Below are positions 43,801 through 55,995 of a DNA stretch of 64,000 nt, piece after piece. The notes beneath the pieces are model-generated. The model was given only the letters and a program-made list of their open reading frames with translations, made no database searches and had not been told where the DNA came from. The stretch comes from Ilyonectria destructans. Its lineage: Eukaryota > Ascomycota > Sordariomycetes > Hypocreales > Nectriaceae. Position numbers and translations under genes: made by a program. Where the stretch lies: positions 2,728,001 to 2,792,000 of the forward strand of contig JAHEWK010000004.1 in the NCBI GenBank assembly GCA_020740775.1. Reading direction: 5' to 3'. Position 1 is the first letter of the stretch. Every line of letters starts with the position of its first letter.

Positions 43801-46800
43801 TGCCCTCTTTTTCCTCTACGTAGTAATTCTCGTCACATCTCAACGCTCGCCTACCGTACGCGAGTGCGCAGGCCTGCATGGTTTTTCTTTTCTTGAGCCG
43901 TCCCCTGCGCTGCATGGAAAAGAAGAAAAGTCAGTTCAATATATCGAAATGGCTCAGCCGGGTCCGCCCCTCGTGGTCGTAGTCGTGGTGGTCGTGGTGG
44001 CGGCCCCCTTAGCAATGCCGCACGTTCCCAACCTTCGGGCTGCCCGCCACCCGTGCCCGCCCGTCAACAAGGCCCTGCTCAATTGTTTTCCCAGCCTCGG
44101 GCCTGCTTGTGTAAAACTCCAGCGCTTCACTGACAGCTTGTGTGGACGGACTGTGGAGAAGAAGACAGCCCAGGGCTCTTCCCGATGGGACGCGCCGCAA
44201 GCCCCACTCGCCGTCCGTCGACCGACCGGGAGCCTTGAGCCAGCCTCGAGACCTAGGAAATACTCTCTAGCGCCCGCTGGCTCCGTCCGGGAATCGATGG
44301 TTGATGGTCACGGACGGCACCAGCGCAAGGCCACCGCGTGCTTTTGCAAAGGAACCATTCGTGTTTTTTCCGCCAGGCGAGTGATCACCGCATCAGGGGG
44401 GGAAGGTCTCACTATTGGGGCTGGACTATGGCGCCGCGCCGTTGCGGGCTTGGATAGCGACAAGGACAGACGCCTTGGCTTCGGATGGGCTTCAGCCCAG
44501 GCCGTGAAGGCGTCGCTATGTCGCCCCTCCGGGACGAGCTTCATCGTTCCCGCTCGCTTCGCAGTTGGGTTGGCAACTGGGCAAGCTGGGCTAGACAAGA
44601 CACCCGTGCATCTGTGAGCTAGCGTAGGTTGTACGAATGTGGCAACATCTGTCCATTTGCGGCATCCACGTCAACACATCTCGCCATTGCCTGTCGATCC
44701 TCGCCCAAGTCGGTCACCTGTCAGCAGCAGTCCCACGGGACGTCGTTGATCTCTTGTTGCTGTCCGAGACGATCCGGGAAGCTGTCGTCGATCCATGTTG
44801 AAACAGCCGTGGGCCAAACGGAGCACTGCTAAAGAGTCGGCAAGTGCCACTTCAGGAGAGGCTGTGAGAATCGGAATCTTATTAGAGCTCCCGGGTGGCT
44901 GAGTGGGTAGATGGTGGTGATGCCGCCCAACCCCAGGGAGGGCTCTCTACATGATCGGCCTGTCTCGGGGCAGGATTTTGGCAGCTTTGTCTCATTCTCT
45001 CACAAAAGCTAGCATGGAGAATCAGGGTTTTCACAGGGGCGGCCCGGCCGTATCCTTGACAGCCGACTGAATCTCCCCATGGCAATCGTCCCGTAGTCGG
45101 CAGGTGCTGCATGTCTGAAGCTGTGTACCCCAGATTCACCAACCACATTAGTCGTGACCTAGACAGCCGGGCGAGAGACTGAACTCGTCTTGCCAACGGG
45201 TGGATCTTCAGGCCTAGGCCTTGGGTTCTTGTACAGTACATCGCTAGATCCGCGTCTGCATGTTTCTGGTGGATACGGTGGACGAACGTAGGTTTCTCTA
45301 GAGCCCGCCGTACGCAGTACAGGAGCCGCTCCCGCCAAGATCCGCCCGGTGCAAGCCGCTCGTGTGTTTCTTGCCCGAGCACGAAGACGGGAACGAATAG
45401 TTGAAGGCCTCTTCCGTGGCCCAGGCCGACCCGTTGGTGCGGATTTGGCAGTCTGCATGGTCGTGGCGTGACCAACTGCTTGAGATGAAAACCGCTCGCA
45501 TTCACAAGTCTAGCGAGCGAGTCACTCGCAGAAGCCTTCATGTACGGACATGGCAGAAACACCAATGGGTTCCGCGGGGCTGCCGGATCGCTGCAGCATC
45601 GAGCTGTCAGACCGACTCACACCCAGGCCTCTCTGCATTGCTCGGTCCTCCCAGCGTCCAGCAAACCCAACCCCCAGGAACTGGCGCCTCGTGTCGTTGG
45701 CTGGAGCCCGCCGCCAGAGCCCACGGGAGTCCACGCAGTGATGCTTCACCCTGCTCTGAGGGGTTTCCCTGAATGGCTGGGCTGAGAAGCATGCCAGTTG
45801 GCCGTCTGGGGTTCTGCAGCAAGCTAAGCCGGTCGGTGGTGCGGTCATCCTTTGTGTTGGGGGCGGTGAACCTAGGGGGTTGGCTGGCGGTATAGGGTAG
45901 GTGGCGGTGAGTGCAGGGATTGCGGAGCTTCATGTCGATGGATGGGACTGATGCCCGGTCAACGGGGTTGGGTGCCCAAATATTTTGATCATCATTGATG
46001 GGTGACGATATTTGTTCGCGTTGTGGAGTTCGTTCATGCGGGAGGAGTTTGTAGGGGGTGTGTGCTGGGATAATCGGTAAACCTAGCCGATCACGGGGAG
46101 CTGTAGATGGAGAGGGTCAAGGATGAAGGGATACAATTTTTCCCCAAAGCCAGTAAAACGCCAAACTCAGTTAGATCCAGTATCAACAACCTATCTGGCT
46201 TTAGGCGCGCTGTGCTAGAATGTGGTCGTTGTTCAATCGCCTCTAGGGTGTTGGAGGCGTGGTCGATCGACTGGGCATGTCGTGGAACAAACACTTACTC
46301 AAAACTGGTTGGATATTTGTGGTGGTGATACAAACATGCGGGCTTCGATTAAGTTATTTAGTTTCAATGCTATTACTGGTCAAAACAGTATGGCAGTCGG
46401 ATGCAAGTAGCGTTTACGGGATGGTTGAGACGACGGCCACCAACCATTTCTTCGTAATTTGACTGGTGATTGCTTCAATACAAGCCCAATACGCCACAAC
46501 CACAACAAGTGCGTTTAAGAAATGCAGGAAACCGGAGCAGGGAACAGGGAGAACCAGCTCTAGGCAAACACGGCGCTTCAGCAGGCACCTAGCAGGCCCA
46601 GCAATGAATCACTGCGAAGTGCTTGTCCTAGATCAACCGTGAGGCTTCACAGTCTCCACCCCCTTTTCTACTTCACCTTCCTCCATCACGATTGCACCCT
46701 TGCCTCGTATCGAGTGGCTGCTCTTGCAAGTCAACTTGGTGTGGTACAAGGAAAGCCATTGGGGCTCTCAGGCTGATATATCATTTCTGGTGACAACCGT

Positions 46801-47146
46801 TGCCCTCCTTCCTTGGCTGGAGCGTGAACCCTGAGGCCTCCCCGCCCCATTCCTTCCTTCCCTCCTTCCCTCACACATCTCTCTCAATAACTTCTCCCTC
46901 ACATCTTCCATCGTTAACGAAGAAGCGTTTCAGTTTGGGCTGCCCACTCGTCTATGCGACTCGAATCCCGTATCGACCGGACCTTCTACCGAGGAACCAG
47001 TCTTCCGTCGCCCCCTTTCATCACTTCTCCTGGTCGGCAAGGTCCTACCAGGTATTGGTATTGCAGTCCTCCGTTCTGAGCCTCTACCCCGTCGCTTTCT
47101 CTCTTGTCTGGTATTCCCCCGTTCTCCTCGCCTTCCAGTCGACAAC
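37874..47146. other. 9.3-kb gene-free stretch upstream of ime2
   Basis: No open frame has a recognisable domain or a credible exon chain; those present are short, overlap on both strands and are Pro/Arg/Ser-rich. Base composition is GC-rich like the rest, so this is not an AT-rich transposon graveyard. It contains GTACTGTAC-type words at 38828, 39734 and 45231, a GAAT/GGAT microsatellite at 40095-40139, and a GTC/GTG-rich tract near 43970-44005. It probably includes the ime2 promoter and leader at its left end and the leader of the Stc1-domain gene at its right end. Non-coding RNA genes or fast-evolving small genes cannot be seen by eye. Confidence 0.45.
40095..40139. repeat. GAAT/GGAT microsatellite
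   Basis: Imperfect tetranucleotide tract of tgaa/tgga units in non-coding sequence. Confidence 0.8.
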
Positions 47147-48573
47147 ATGGCACCAAACCAGAACAAGGGGGCCGTTCGACCGTAAGTCACATCCACTACT
47201 AGACATGAGCGATTCTCACCACAACTCTCTAGGAAAACCTCCGCTGCGGTTCCGACTCGGTGAGTTCAACTACCTACTCTCGGCTGCCCGCCTTGCTGAC
47301 ACTTCCAAGTTTCCGATGTAAGGTTGGGGGAGAATGGAAGCCACTCGATGCCTTCTCGGGAAACCAACAAAAGTTGATCCAAAGAAGCATCGAAAACAGA
47401 CGCGACGTTGACGCTGCCCACTCGGGGATGACATGCCGCGAACACACGTCCAAGTCACGGTGCGAGGTCCGATGCGAGGTCTGTGGACTGATCAAGTCCA
47501 AAGATCAGTTTAGCAAGAACTCCCTGAAGCTTGACGAATATGTGAGTGCGTCGATAGGCAGTCTTGGACACTGCTGACTTGACACAGATTTGTATGCGCT
47601 GTGTGGCTTGGACCGAGACTCAGGAACCAGCAGTCACACCGGCCCCTTTGGAGACGGGTCACATCTCAGTCGAAGAAGAGAACGTTGGTGTTTGGCAAAA
47701 CACCTTCGAGTCCAACGTTGACTTCTTCGAAGATGATGGCCTACCAAAGGTGAGATTCCACTCATGGGTTCCTTACATTTTCTCACTCAAGTTAGGCCCC
47801 GATTTCCGACTTGTCGTCGCTTGGCCTGAATGACCTGGATTTGTTTGGCAATTCAGATAATGTTACCAGCGCGACATTGTCCCACATCTTGGATCAACGT
47901 TCTGCCAAAGAACGGTCTATAGCCGACACTGCCAGCGTCTCGGGCGAATCGATCTACGCGTCCAGTGTCAGTGTCCTGCCGCCACATCTGGCAGGGCTAT
48001 CGAAAGCCAGTGACTCGGGTCCAAAATCAACGTCAGGCGCTTCGGAGGCGACCCGAGAATCGCGAGGATCCTCGACGCTGCCACCCCATTTGAGAAACTC
48101 AGTTCCTCAGAGCAGTTCGGCACGAAGCGTTTCGACGGCGACCACTGTCCGCAAGGACAATGAAGAACGAGCAAAGTCTCGTGCCATACCCTTCAATGCA
48201 TGGAGCCCTACTGGAAAACCCTATCAAGTCACTAAAGATCCGACGATCTCAACCATGTCTAGCGCTACCTCGGAGAAGTCTAGTATCAAGGCAAAGGTTC
48301 AAGATGACCCAAATATTGTTGGCGATTGGGATTTTCCCCCTCTTGGAGAACCCCAGCCTCGAAGCAGCGGTCGATGGCCAAAAGCCAGCGAGGTAAGTCT
48401 GACTCTGTATCGGCCCGAATGGAAAGACTAACAATTTGATTCAGAGCAGAATCCCCCAGGCCGAGTTGAAGAAGCAGCCTGTCCTCACGCATACGAAGAC
48501 CCGACACATCGACCCTGATATCGATCGACAGCGCAGAATGAACTACTGCGATTCTGACGACTCAGACTACTGA
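47147..48573 (+). CDS. Stc1-domain zinc-finger protein
   Basis: Six small exons (47147-47181, 47233-47259, 47310-47541, 47588-47749, 47796-48392, 48445-48573) keep frame across five introns and give 393 residues. Residues about 22-106 match the Stc1 domain: WKPLDAFSGNQQ, then MTCREH (Cys63, His66), CEVCGLIKSKDQFSK (Cys76, Cys79) and ICMRCV (Cys100, Cys103), a tandem zinc-finger arrangement with an FS-x-x-Q element before each finger half. In fission yeast Stc1 links the Argonaute complex to the Clr4 H3K9 methyltransferase complex. The rest is Ser-rich and disordered, with the motif STLPPHLRNS and a related VLPPHLAGLS upstream, and ends in an acidic YCDSDDSDY. Filamentous ascomycetes have several proteins with this domain, so a role in RNAi-directed heterochromatin is inference. 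Confidence 0.85.
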
Positions 48574-49760
48574 GTCCGTCGATGGTAGATGCCCGGCCAT
48601 TGTCCTTCGGTTTGCGTGTACGTTCATGGACAAGTCTCGTGGATCCTCTCGCGACTGTTGTGCCACCGTCGCCCAGTGGAATCACGACATGTGGCCCGGC
48701 TTTTCCTTTCACTTTTCGATTTGAGGATGTATTCGACCCGCTACTCATCACGCCGCACACCGCAGAGAGCATTTCATCCATGGGATTTGATCATGACGAA
48801 TATCGAGGATCTCGAGGTTGTCTGAAGCTTTTCGGTTCGGTCGAGCACGGAAGAGAGTTTTGCTAATTGGAACGGTTAAAATTGGGGTGAAGTTGGTCAG
48901 TTTGTTCATCTGGAATTGGTCAAGATACCTAGCTTTAGGTAGTACAGCCAGTATGGTCTCAGTCAGTGAATTGAGCAAACTAGTTGCGAGTTGCCTTCCA
49001 TGTTTCTCCTGTGTCATGTTTCAAGACGTGCTGTCGGACCGTTTCACATGGCGCACTCGAATGATTGCTCGGAATGGTAGGTGTATCCAAAGAAAACGAA
49101 GACACAGTGATATTTCCTACCCATGAACCCGACTCCCGTAGTGGACTTTTCCATTTACATGCATGCATGTTTGTTGACAATAGAGCCGCCTCCCTCCCAT
49201 GCCCGGTGCCCCATTCCCAACAGCCTAAATCCGTCGTTTTTCCCTTTGCGGGAAGTCCTTTCCATCCATCCATCATACACGGGCCGAGCAAAGTATCCAC
49301 CATCACCACAATCAACTATCCCCTCTCGCGGGGACTTGTGTGTAAAATCTGTATCCCTCGTCGTAAAATATGCAGGCGCATGGTTTTGCGCTCTGCTGGT
49401 TCGTACACTGCCCGTGTGGCTCGTTGCCCATGGCTGTTTCGTCATCCTGGATGCGCCAGGGGCTATGCGTCTCTGCCTGGCGCGTATAATCCTCCTCATC
49501 TCTTCGAATGCTGGAGTGTGACTTGTAAATCCTCCCAACGTATATAACCCAACTTGTTGCTTATTCTCTTTAATTTCTCTCTGCCGCCGAAACCCTTGGT
49601 ATTAGACTTCCTGATTGGTACTGCTAAAACTGCTTCGCGGAGGTGCGTTCACCACCGCCTCGGCATCGCCCACCTGTTTCCGTTCGGAGACCTCCCGGAA
49701 ATCCTTGAGGCGCTTGCGTAGGACTAGGGGAAGGGATGATGCGCTGGCGGTGTGTAATTG
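48574..49760. other. Convergent 3' region, no gene seen
   Basis: About 1.2 kb between the stop of the Stc1-domain gene and the stop of the mitochondrial kinase gene. Frames inside have no recognisable domain. Both 3' untranslated regions should lie here. Confidence 0.55.
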
Positions 49761-51352
49761 CTATTGGAGAGGCTCCGAGGAGGACGAGAGGCGGTTGAGG
49801 TGGAGGTAGACGTCGGTTCCGTATCTGGGAGGGAGATGGTTAGCGAGTGCAGTCAATGACGTAGGTCCCCAGTCGCAAATCTTACCCTTCCATGCTGATG
49901 AGCTTCAGGTCACCGCCAAAGTAGCGCGCGTAGAGGCGAGATATGGGTAATCCGTAACCGAAGCCGGCCATGGGGGCCTTGAAGTCGCTCTTATCGAAGT
50001 CGGGGTCCAGGCTCGGGGTTCGGTCGACGGTGGTGTACATGTAGGTCCAGACGAGGGGGATGGCGCTGCGGGGAATACCGCCACCCTCGTCGGAGATCTT
50101 GATGGTAATGTCCTCCTTGCCCTCGGCAACAATGACCTTTGTGACGGGGAAGGCCTGCTTGTCCATGCCGTGGGTCTCGACGACAGCGCGCAGCGAGTTC
50201 TTGAGGGTCTCGAAGAGCATGTGCGACAGGTGGCCGGGGACGTACATAAAGTTGAGGTTGGGGTTGCAGACGAGCTGGATCTTGGGGGCCTCGAACAGGC
50301 CGTAGTGGTCCTCGCAGACGAAGCGGGCGTTCTCAATGGCCTCCTGGGCGAGATCCTGGACGTTTGTCTTTGTGCAGATGATTCCGACGTAGGCGGGGTC
50401 GCGGTGGTGACTTTGGTCGGTGAGGGCGATGTGCTGGCCAATGAGCATGCGGATGCCGATGCGGGACATGTAGAAACGGTCGAGGAAGGATTGGATTGTG
50501 CTGTCGATTTGCATGCGCTGGCGGCGGCGCTTGTACTCTAGGATACCCTGGGCCATGGTGGTGACGACGCCGTCATGGCGCCGTTTGATCTGGTGAAGCG
50601 TCTGGGCGAAGCGCTGGTTGTAGAAGTGGAGGTCGGCGGGCCAGTCGCTGGAGTCGTCGACGACGGCGAAGTAGCGGCGCGTCACGGCCTTGCCACGGCC
50701 GTTGCCGTTGCCGTTGCAGTTGGACTGAAGCCCGCCCCAGCCGGAGGATTCGCCCTCGTCGATTGAGGGATTGGGCGTTGCGGCGGGGAGGCGGACGGCC
50801 TGGCGACCGAAGGCCTTGCCGGGTTTCATGAGGCGGGTGCGCACATCCTGGGCGAGGTTTGGCCGGGGGAGCTGGGTGATTTCCTGCGGGCGAGGTCAAC
50901 ATCGAGTGGGAAATGTAGTGGAATGGGCAGAGAGAGGAGAGATGGGAAGAGTCGAAGTCGGGAGGAGGCAAGGCGAAGCTATTCACGGGCGGCGCATCAC
51001 ATGGACATACCTCAAATGACTGGGCGTACCAATCCTTGACCCTGATGACCGAGGGCATCTCATTGAGGCCGTCGGGAAGCTCGTCAAGCTCCTGGACTCG
51101 GTGTGCTAGACGGATAGGGAGCTCCTCGGCGAGAAACTGCGAAGCGCGGAACAGGGTGCCTGAGGGAACGGGTCAGCGGCCGAAGAGGCCCAGCAGGCGC
51201 AGGCTCGGGCTGAGCCTCTCTGGAGGCGACAACATACCGACCGAGGGCTTCTCGCCAAACTGGACCATCTGGCGCAGGCTGACGCCGGTCGCCGGGAACT
51301 TTGCATAGTGGCGGATGGTGTTCATCAACCGCTCCGAAGCTTTCCACGACAT
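49761..51352 (-). CDS. Mitochondrial protein kinase of the PDK/BCKDK family
   Basis: A GHKL-fold protein kinase that phosphorylates and shuts off pyruvate dehydrogenase or the branched-chain ketoacid dehydrogenase in the mitochondrial matrix. Four exons, 51238-51352, 51011-51159, 49886-50883 and 49761-49824, join in frame to 441 residues. Exon 1 gives a basic amphipathic N-terminus (MSWKASERLMNTIRHYAKFPATGVSLRQMVQFG) fitting a matrix protein. Kinase signatures: FYMSRIGIRMLIGQH in the helical domain, the N-box with ETLKNSLRAVV (Glu313, Asn317), the G1 box DEGGG (353-357) and G2 box GFGYGLPISRLYARYFGGDL (from 395). The last exon supplies the C-terminal YGTDVYLHLNRL segment that closes the ATP domain. 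A low-complexity Asn/Gly insert lies at about 121-152. Yeast has two such kinases, Pkp1 and Pkp2; which one this matches cannot be told by eye. Confidence 0.93.
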
Positions 51353-52285
51353 GGCGGGTGGGTGGGAGGCGAAGGGATTCGGGACTCGGACTCGGTCGGA
51401 CGAAGGCTCGGACGGAGGGAGAGAGAGCGCCGGAAGGCGGCTGCGGAGAGCGCCCGGGGAAGATGTAGGGAGCAATCGACTCACGACGCCGACATTGATG
51501 ACGAGCCAGAGAGCGAGGCAGCGGAAGGGAGTGCGCGCGCGTGGATTAGAGCTGGCAGTGAGGAGGAAGATGAGTCAATCGGCTTTGCTTGGTGGTGGTA
51601 GTGGTGGTGGTGAGGATCGACCGAGATAGCGGCCCCGCGGGATGGTGGGCGGCGTGGAAGAAGCCGAGGCAGCCCGGGTGCATGGATTGATTGGCAGCGA
51701 GTCGATTCGTCAGTGGCGCAACAAGCACAACAGCGTCGTCAATGGGATGGGGGACAGCAAGAAGAAGAAAAAGATTGAGGGTGTCGCGTGAGGTGGATTA
51801 CAGGAGGAAGAGTCAGAGAGTCAGAGCCAGCGATGGAAGCAGAGACGGTCCGGTCAGGTGCGGGAGAGTTCGGTTGATCAATGAAGCTGCTGAGCTAGTG
51901 GCCCCTCTGAGGCCGCTGGGGGGATGGGGGATGGGATGTGCCGGAGATGGACGCGGGCGCACGCACGAGACGAGGGACACACGCACGCACCAGGAACAAT
52001 CCAAAGGTCGAGAACCATGGTCTCGTCATCCCCAAGGTGAGCGAGCGAGAGAGAGAGTGACTGGGGGGTCAGGGAAACGTCATTTCGGGGGGGGGGGGGG
52101 GGCGTGGGAGGCATTCTCCATCTGTTAGAGGGGTACATGGCTGTGGCACTTGGGGAACTAGTTATCTGGGGTCATTCTGTACGGTAATCTGGGCCACTGG
52201 ATTGGCGTCGCCGTTCAATTTTTGGAGGCCACATGATGGGGGGCACGCCAGCGGGGAGCTCGGGGGCTGTCGGGGCTGCGGAATA

Positions 52286-52330
52286 CAGTGGATTGCAGTG
52301 GGCTGCAGTGGGTTGCAGTGGATTCTTCAG
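52286..52330. repeat. 10-bp tandem repeat, about four copies
   Basis: Units of the form gg(a/c/g)ttgcagtg in exact 10-bp phase, with point differences between copies. Confidence 0.85.
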
Positions 52331-53825
52331 TGATCGCGTCCCCATTTTCACATCTCGCTCGCGCTCCAATGTCTCCAGAATGCGCTGGACACCCAGGCCA
52401 GTTGTCACTCACTAAAGCCATTGGAGCGGCACGCCCAGTAGACAACCAGCTACACCCAGCAGACAACCAAACTTGGGTCACCGATGCGTCACCTCTCACC
52501 TCGGGGATACGCCCGGTCAGCCCATCAACACAACACCTGCAACCGACAACGTCCGTTGCGCATTTCGTTTGACACTCGGCGAACCAGCAAAATGCCAATG
52601 AGGGGCATGGAACACGTGAGGTACGAGGTAGACGGTAAAGCAGCCGGGGCGGGCAGAGGTCGATAGGTTGCCGACATGGGGGCAAAGGCCAGCAAGGGTT
52701 CCGAGAGGCAAGTGAAGGAAATGGGGGGCCACCATAATATGGACGCGGGGGAAAATCTGGGAATGGCGCCACGGGCTGAGGGCTGCTTGGTGGTTGTTGG
52801 TTTCCGATGACTCTCGGAAATGTATCATCAGGTTCGTGGGTTCGTGGGTTTGTGATCGATCGGGGCACCCCTCTTGTTCATGTTCTCCGCAAATTGCCTC
52901 TCCTGATGGGAAACCTGGGGGAGACGGCGGGCTCCCGTTATCCTACCTATCCACGGCTGTTTAGCACATAGTTGGTAGGTCTGAAGCGGTTGAAGAAAAG
53001 ACCCGGGGAAGCAGTCGGCTATAATCAAATTAGACTTGATCCTTAGAGCCCGTAGCATAGGATAGAACATTCCCGGCCCGGGAATTCACATTGCGCTGGC
53101 ATGGCTCCGGGGAAGTGTCAGTCAGCTAGAGCAGAGGACGACAAATGTTCCTTGATAACAGCGGCTAAGCTAATGTCTTCCGGGAACGCGCAGGTTGCAA
53201 GCTCGGGGAACTTCCACCTTGTGCCCTTGTCGATTCTTCAGCGCCGTGCATGCTTTTTATGCGTTACGCACATGGAGAATGCAGGACTTTGCATTTTCGT
53301 ACGGAGTTCGGGCGACGATGGAGGAGGGCCAGTGGTTGGGAAAAGCCCCAGCCTTCCGTGTTCCGCCATTTGCTTTCTCTTTTTTGCAAGTCGCTGGCTG
53401 CCCCCGCATTTCCTCGCCGCGGACTAATCACGCCCGGCTCGGTCACATGCCGACCGCCTACCGCTCCTTTGTCATCCCACGTCCGGCGCCTCTCCATCCA
53501 TCCGTGAAGCAAAATACTCGGCCCATCGGAGGGCTTCGGGAACGATCCCAACGACAAGTCGACGACTGACACGCGACAGCGGCGCGTCTGAGGAACCACT
53601 GCGGCGCACTCTGTCCGGCCCCCGGTTGGTCACTGGACTTGTTGCGATTCCGCTGGCTATTTCTTTTTTTTTTCCTTCTCCCTTCTCCTGTTTCTTCTCC
53701 AGGGAGGAGCCCCTTTCCCGCCCCATTGTTTGTTGTTCGTTGGACTAGGAAGCTCAGGCCAAGGCCGCCCTCGCTGGCGCTGGCGCGCGCCTGGAGCTTT
53801 GGGCTCAAAGGGGCTGGAATTTTGG

Positions 53826-53861
53826 CTGGGTCTTCCTCTGGGTCTTCCTCTGGGTCCTCCT
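53826..53861. repeat. 12-bp tandem repeat, three copies
   Basis: Three copies of ctgggtcttcct, the third with one T-to-C change, followed by a decayed fourth. Confidence 0.9.
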
Positions 53862-54072
53862 CTTGCTGGGTCTTGGGCTAATTAGGGATCGGCCACGGCT
53901 TTTTCCCACCCTCTGCGCTGGCGGCTAGCACACCTAATCCTGATCCATCCGCTTTCGGGCTTTGAGGCTCTGTGAGCTCTGAGCTGTCAGTCCAGTCCCG
54001 TGTCAGCCCAGCTTTGTACCTGAACCAGGGAAAACCCTTCTGCTTCTGCAGTTCTGCAGCCTGCAGTGCGCC

Positions 54073-55388
54073 ATGGATCTGGATGCCATCGACGAGGATC
54101 ACGCTGCGGCGCTCGCAGCTGCTGCCAATGCTGCCGCAGCTGCCAACGACGACGACCTGGCTGTCGGCGTCCGTGTCAGCATTCTGTCGACTCCTGACCG
54201 CCCCAAGAGGCCCATCACCAACTCGCCCGCCACCACCCCAGCCCCCAGCTACTTCAGCTACCAGAACGACTACCAGAACGACTATCGCCATGCCTACCAC
54301 GACGACAATGAGGCTGTCCAGGAACCCGACGCCGCGGGACTGCGGACGCCTTCACTGCTCTCCAGTCCCAGCGTCGCCTCCAGCCTGGGCTTCTCCACTG
54401 GCCGCATGAGCCCGCTCAGGAGGGAAGTCTCAAGGGCCTCATCATCTTTTCACAGCCACAGCCGCGGGCCCAGCGATGCCTCACCCATTGCTCGCCGGAT
54501 ATCTCGCCCTGCCCGGCGTAACCGCGATGCGCTTGCCAGGAGATTGAGCCAGCTCGCCCATGAGCTCACCACCGGCGACGAGGACAACGTCGATGACGAC
54601 GGCGTCGACATTCTCACCGCTCAAATGGATCACCTCGAGGGAGCAGTCATGAGGAAGCCAACATCCTTCTCATCGCCATCCACGCCCTCGCCACTCACTA
54701 CTCCGCAGCGCCCTATGAGTCTTGACATGCGAAGTCCCGGCGAGTCCATCTTCAGCTCTCCGGGGTCCGTTTTCCGCACCCGCTTCTCGGACCTATCGGC
54801 GTCCATCCGGAGGGATCGCGTCCCGGAGCCGGAGCCGGAACCGGAGCCGCCAGTCAAGAAGGGCATGTCGGCTGTCCAGGCCAAGAAGGTCATCGCCGAG
54901 ACTATGAAGCTCAATGAGGAACTTTCCCAGCTCGTCGCCAACCTGCAGGCTCGTCAGGAGGAGTCTGATGTGAGTATATCCTTGCATTCCGGCGTACCCA
55001 AGCTAACCTGTCCTAGCACATCCATTCTCTCCTTGTCGAGCGTGCTGAGCGTGCTGCCCAACGCATCCTCTTCCTTCAGAGTCGCATATCTCATCTGTGA
55101 GTTTTCCCTTCTTTCTCACCCATGCGCGCCTTCTCTAACCAGCCAATCAGCGAGCAAGAGCTTCATGAAAACGACGATGAGCTCCAACATCTCCGCATCT
55201 GCCTCAAAGCCGTTGAGATCCAAATGCCACCCCACCCTGACAAGGAGCTCCAACGGTGCATCTCCTCGTTCAAGCAAGACTACCAGGTTCTCAAGCGCAA
55301 ACGCGCCAGCCGCTCCAGCTTTGCCACCATCTCCAGTGTCGGCTCAACCTACCCCGGCTCTCCATACCCTGGTTCTCCGTCCAGATGA
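54073..55388 (+). CDS. Coiled-coil protein of unknown function, 404 aa
   Basis: I do not recognise a named family. Three exons, 54073-54969, 55017-55096 and 55151-55388, join in frame to 404 residues. The first 255 residues are disordered, rich in Ala, Ser and Pro, with several SP/TP sites (TPSLLSSPS, SPSTPSPLTTPQRP) that suit proline-directed kinases. A short Glu-Pro run (PEPEPEPEPP) precedes a long heptad-type helix from about 268 to 380 (KKVIAETMKLNEELSQL ... ILFLQSRISHLEQELHEN ... KRKRA) that crosses both splice sites without a break, which supports the exon model. The tail repeats YPGSPYPGSPSR. A structural or adaptor role is likely from the coiled coil; nothing more can be said. Confidence 0.8.
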
Positions 55389-55995
55389 ATCACACACACC
55401 AACTCATCTGGCGGAGAGTACGGGGTAGGATGACATAGACACGCACGCGAAACATACCTCATGAGTTTGACGACACCCTGTACTCATCACGCCTCTTACG
55501 ACCTCGGGCCTCTCACTACGACGCCCCTCACGCTTTGCCTGTCGCATTTTCTACGCCTACCCCCAGCACATCTCTGCGCATTCGTTTCGCAGCACACACC
55601 AAAATACCCCATGACGAGCAAAGCGTTCCCCATCGTTCCACATATTGCATGGCACCGGAGTATCACCAGGATCGGCAATTGTCTCTTGCCCATGGATGTT
55701 ATAAATGATCCAGGCGGAGACTTGTTTTATGGATATCTCTTTTTCATTCCAGTCACTTTGTTACCACTCTCTTGTAGTGGCACATTCATGGTCCCAGACA
55801 TGGAAGGGCAGTATGTATCTATGCCCAAACTCATTCGGCAAAGCTGTTTGAATTGCAAATAATCAAATTGTGTTACTCTTTGCTCTATAAATGTTCCTCG
55901 CACGTGATGGCCAAGTGGAAGCAACTAAAGCACTGCTATTCCTTCGGATACTCCAGACATGCAGTCTCATAAAATTGTTGATTCAATGACTTCCT
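55389..55995. other. Convergent 3' region
   Basis: About 600 bp between the stops of the coiled-coil gene and the amine oxidase gene. No gene seen; the right part is AT-rich, as expected for 3' ends. Confidence 0.6.

Larger units (their letters stand above)
51353..54072. other. Divergent intergenic region
   Basis: About 2.7 kb shared by the mitochondrial kinase gene and the coiled-coil protein gene. It contains a 16-G run at 52087-52102, a 10-bp tandem repeat at 52286-52330 and a 12-bp repeat at 53826-53861 that lies about 210 bp before the coiled-coil gene start. No frame here resembles a protein family. Confidence 0.5.

Noticed and set aside
43949..44617. Plus-strand frame beginning with a run of valines
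   Set aside because: The valine run is a GTC/GTG microsatellite read in one frame; the rest shows no family features.
44883..44960. D-arm-like sequence (ggctgagtgggtag) suggesting a tRNA
   Set aside because: No matching T-loop consensus or acceptor stem follows at the right distance.
44882..45565. 227-codon minus-strand open frame inside the long gene-free stretch
   Set aside because: No recognisable motif and several overlapping frames on the other strand.
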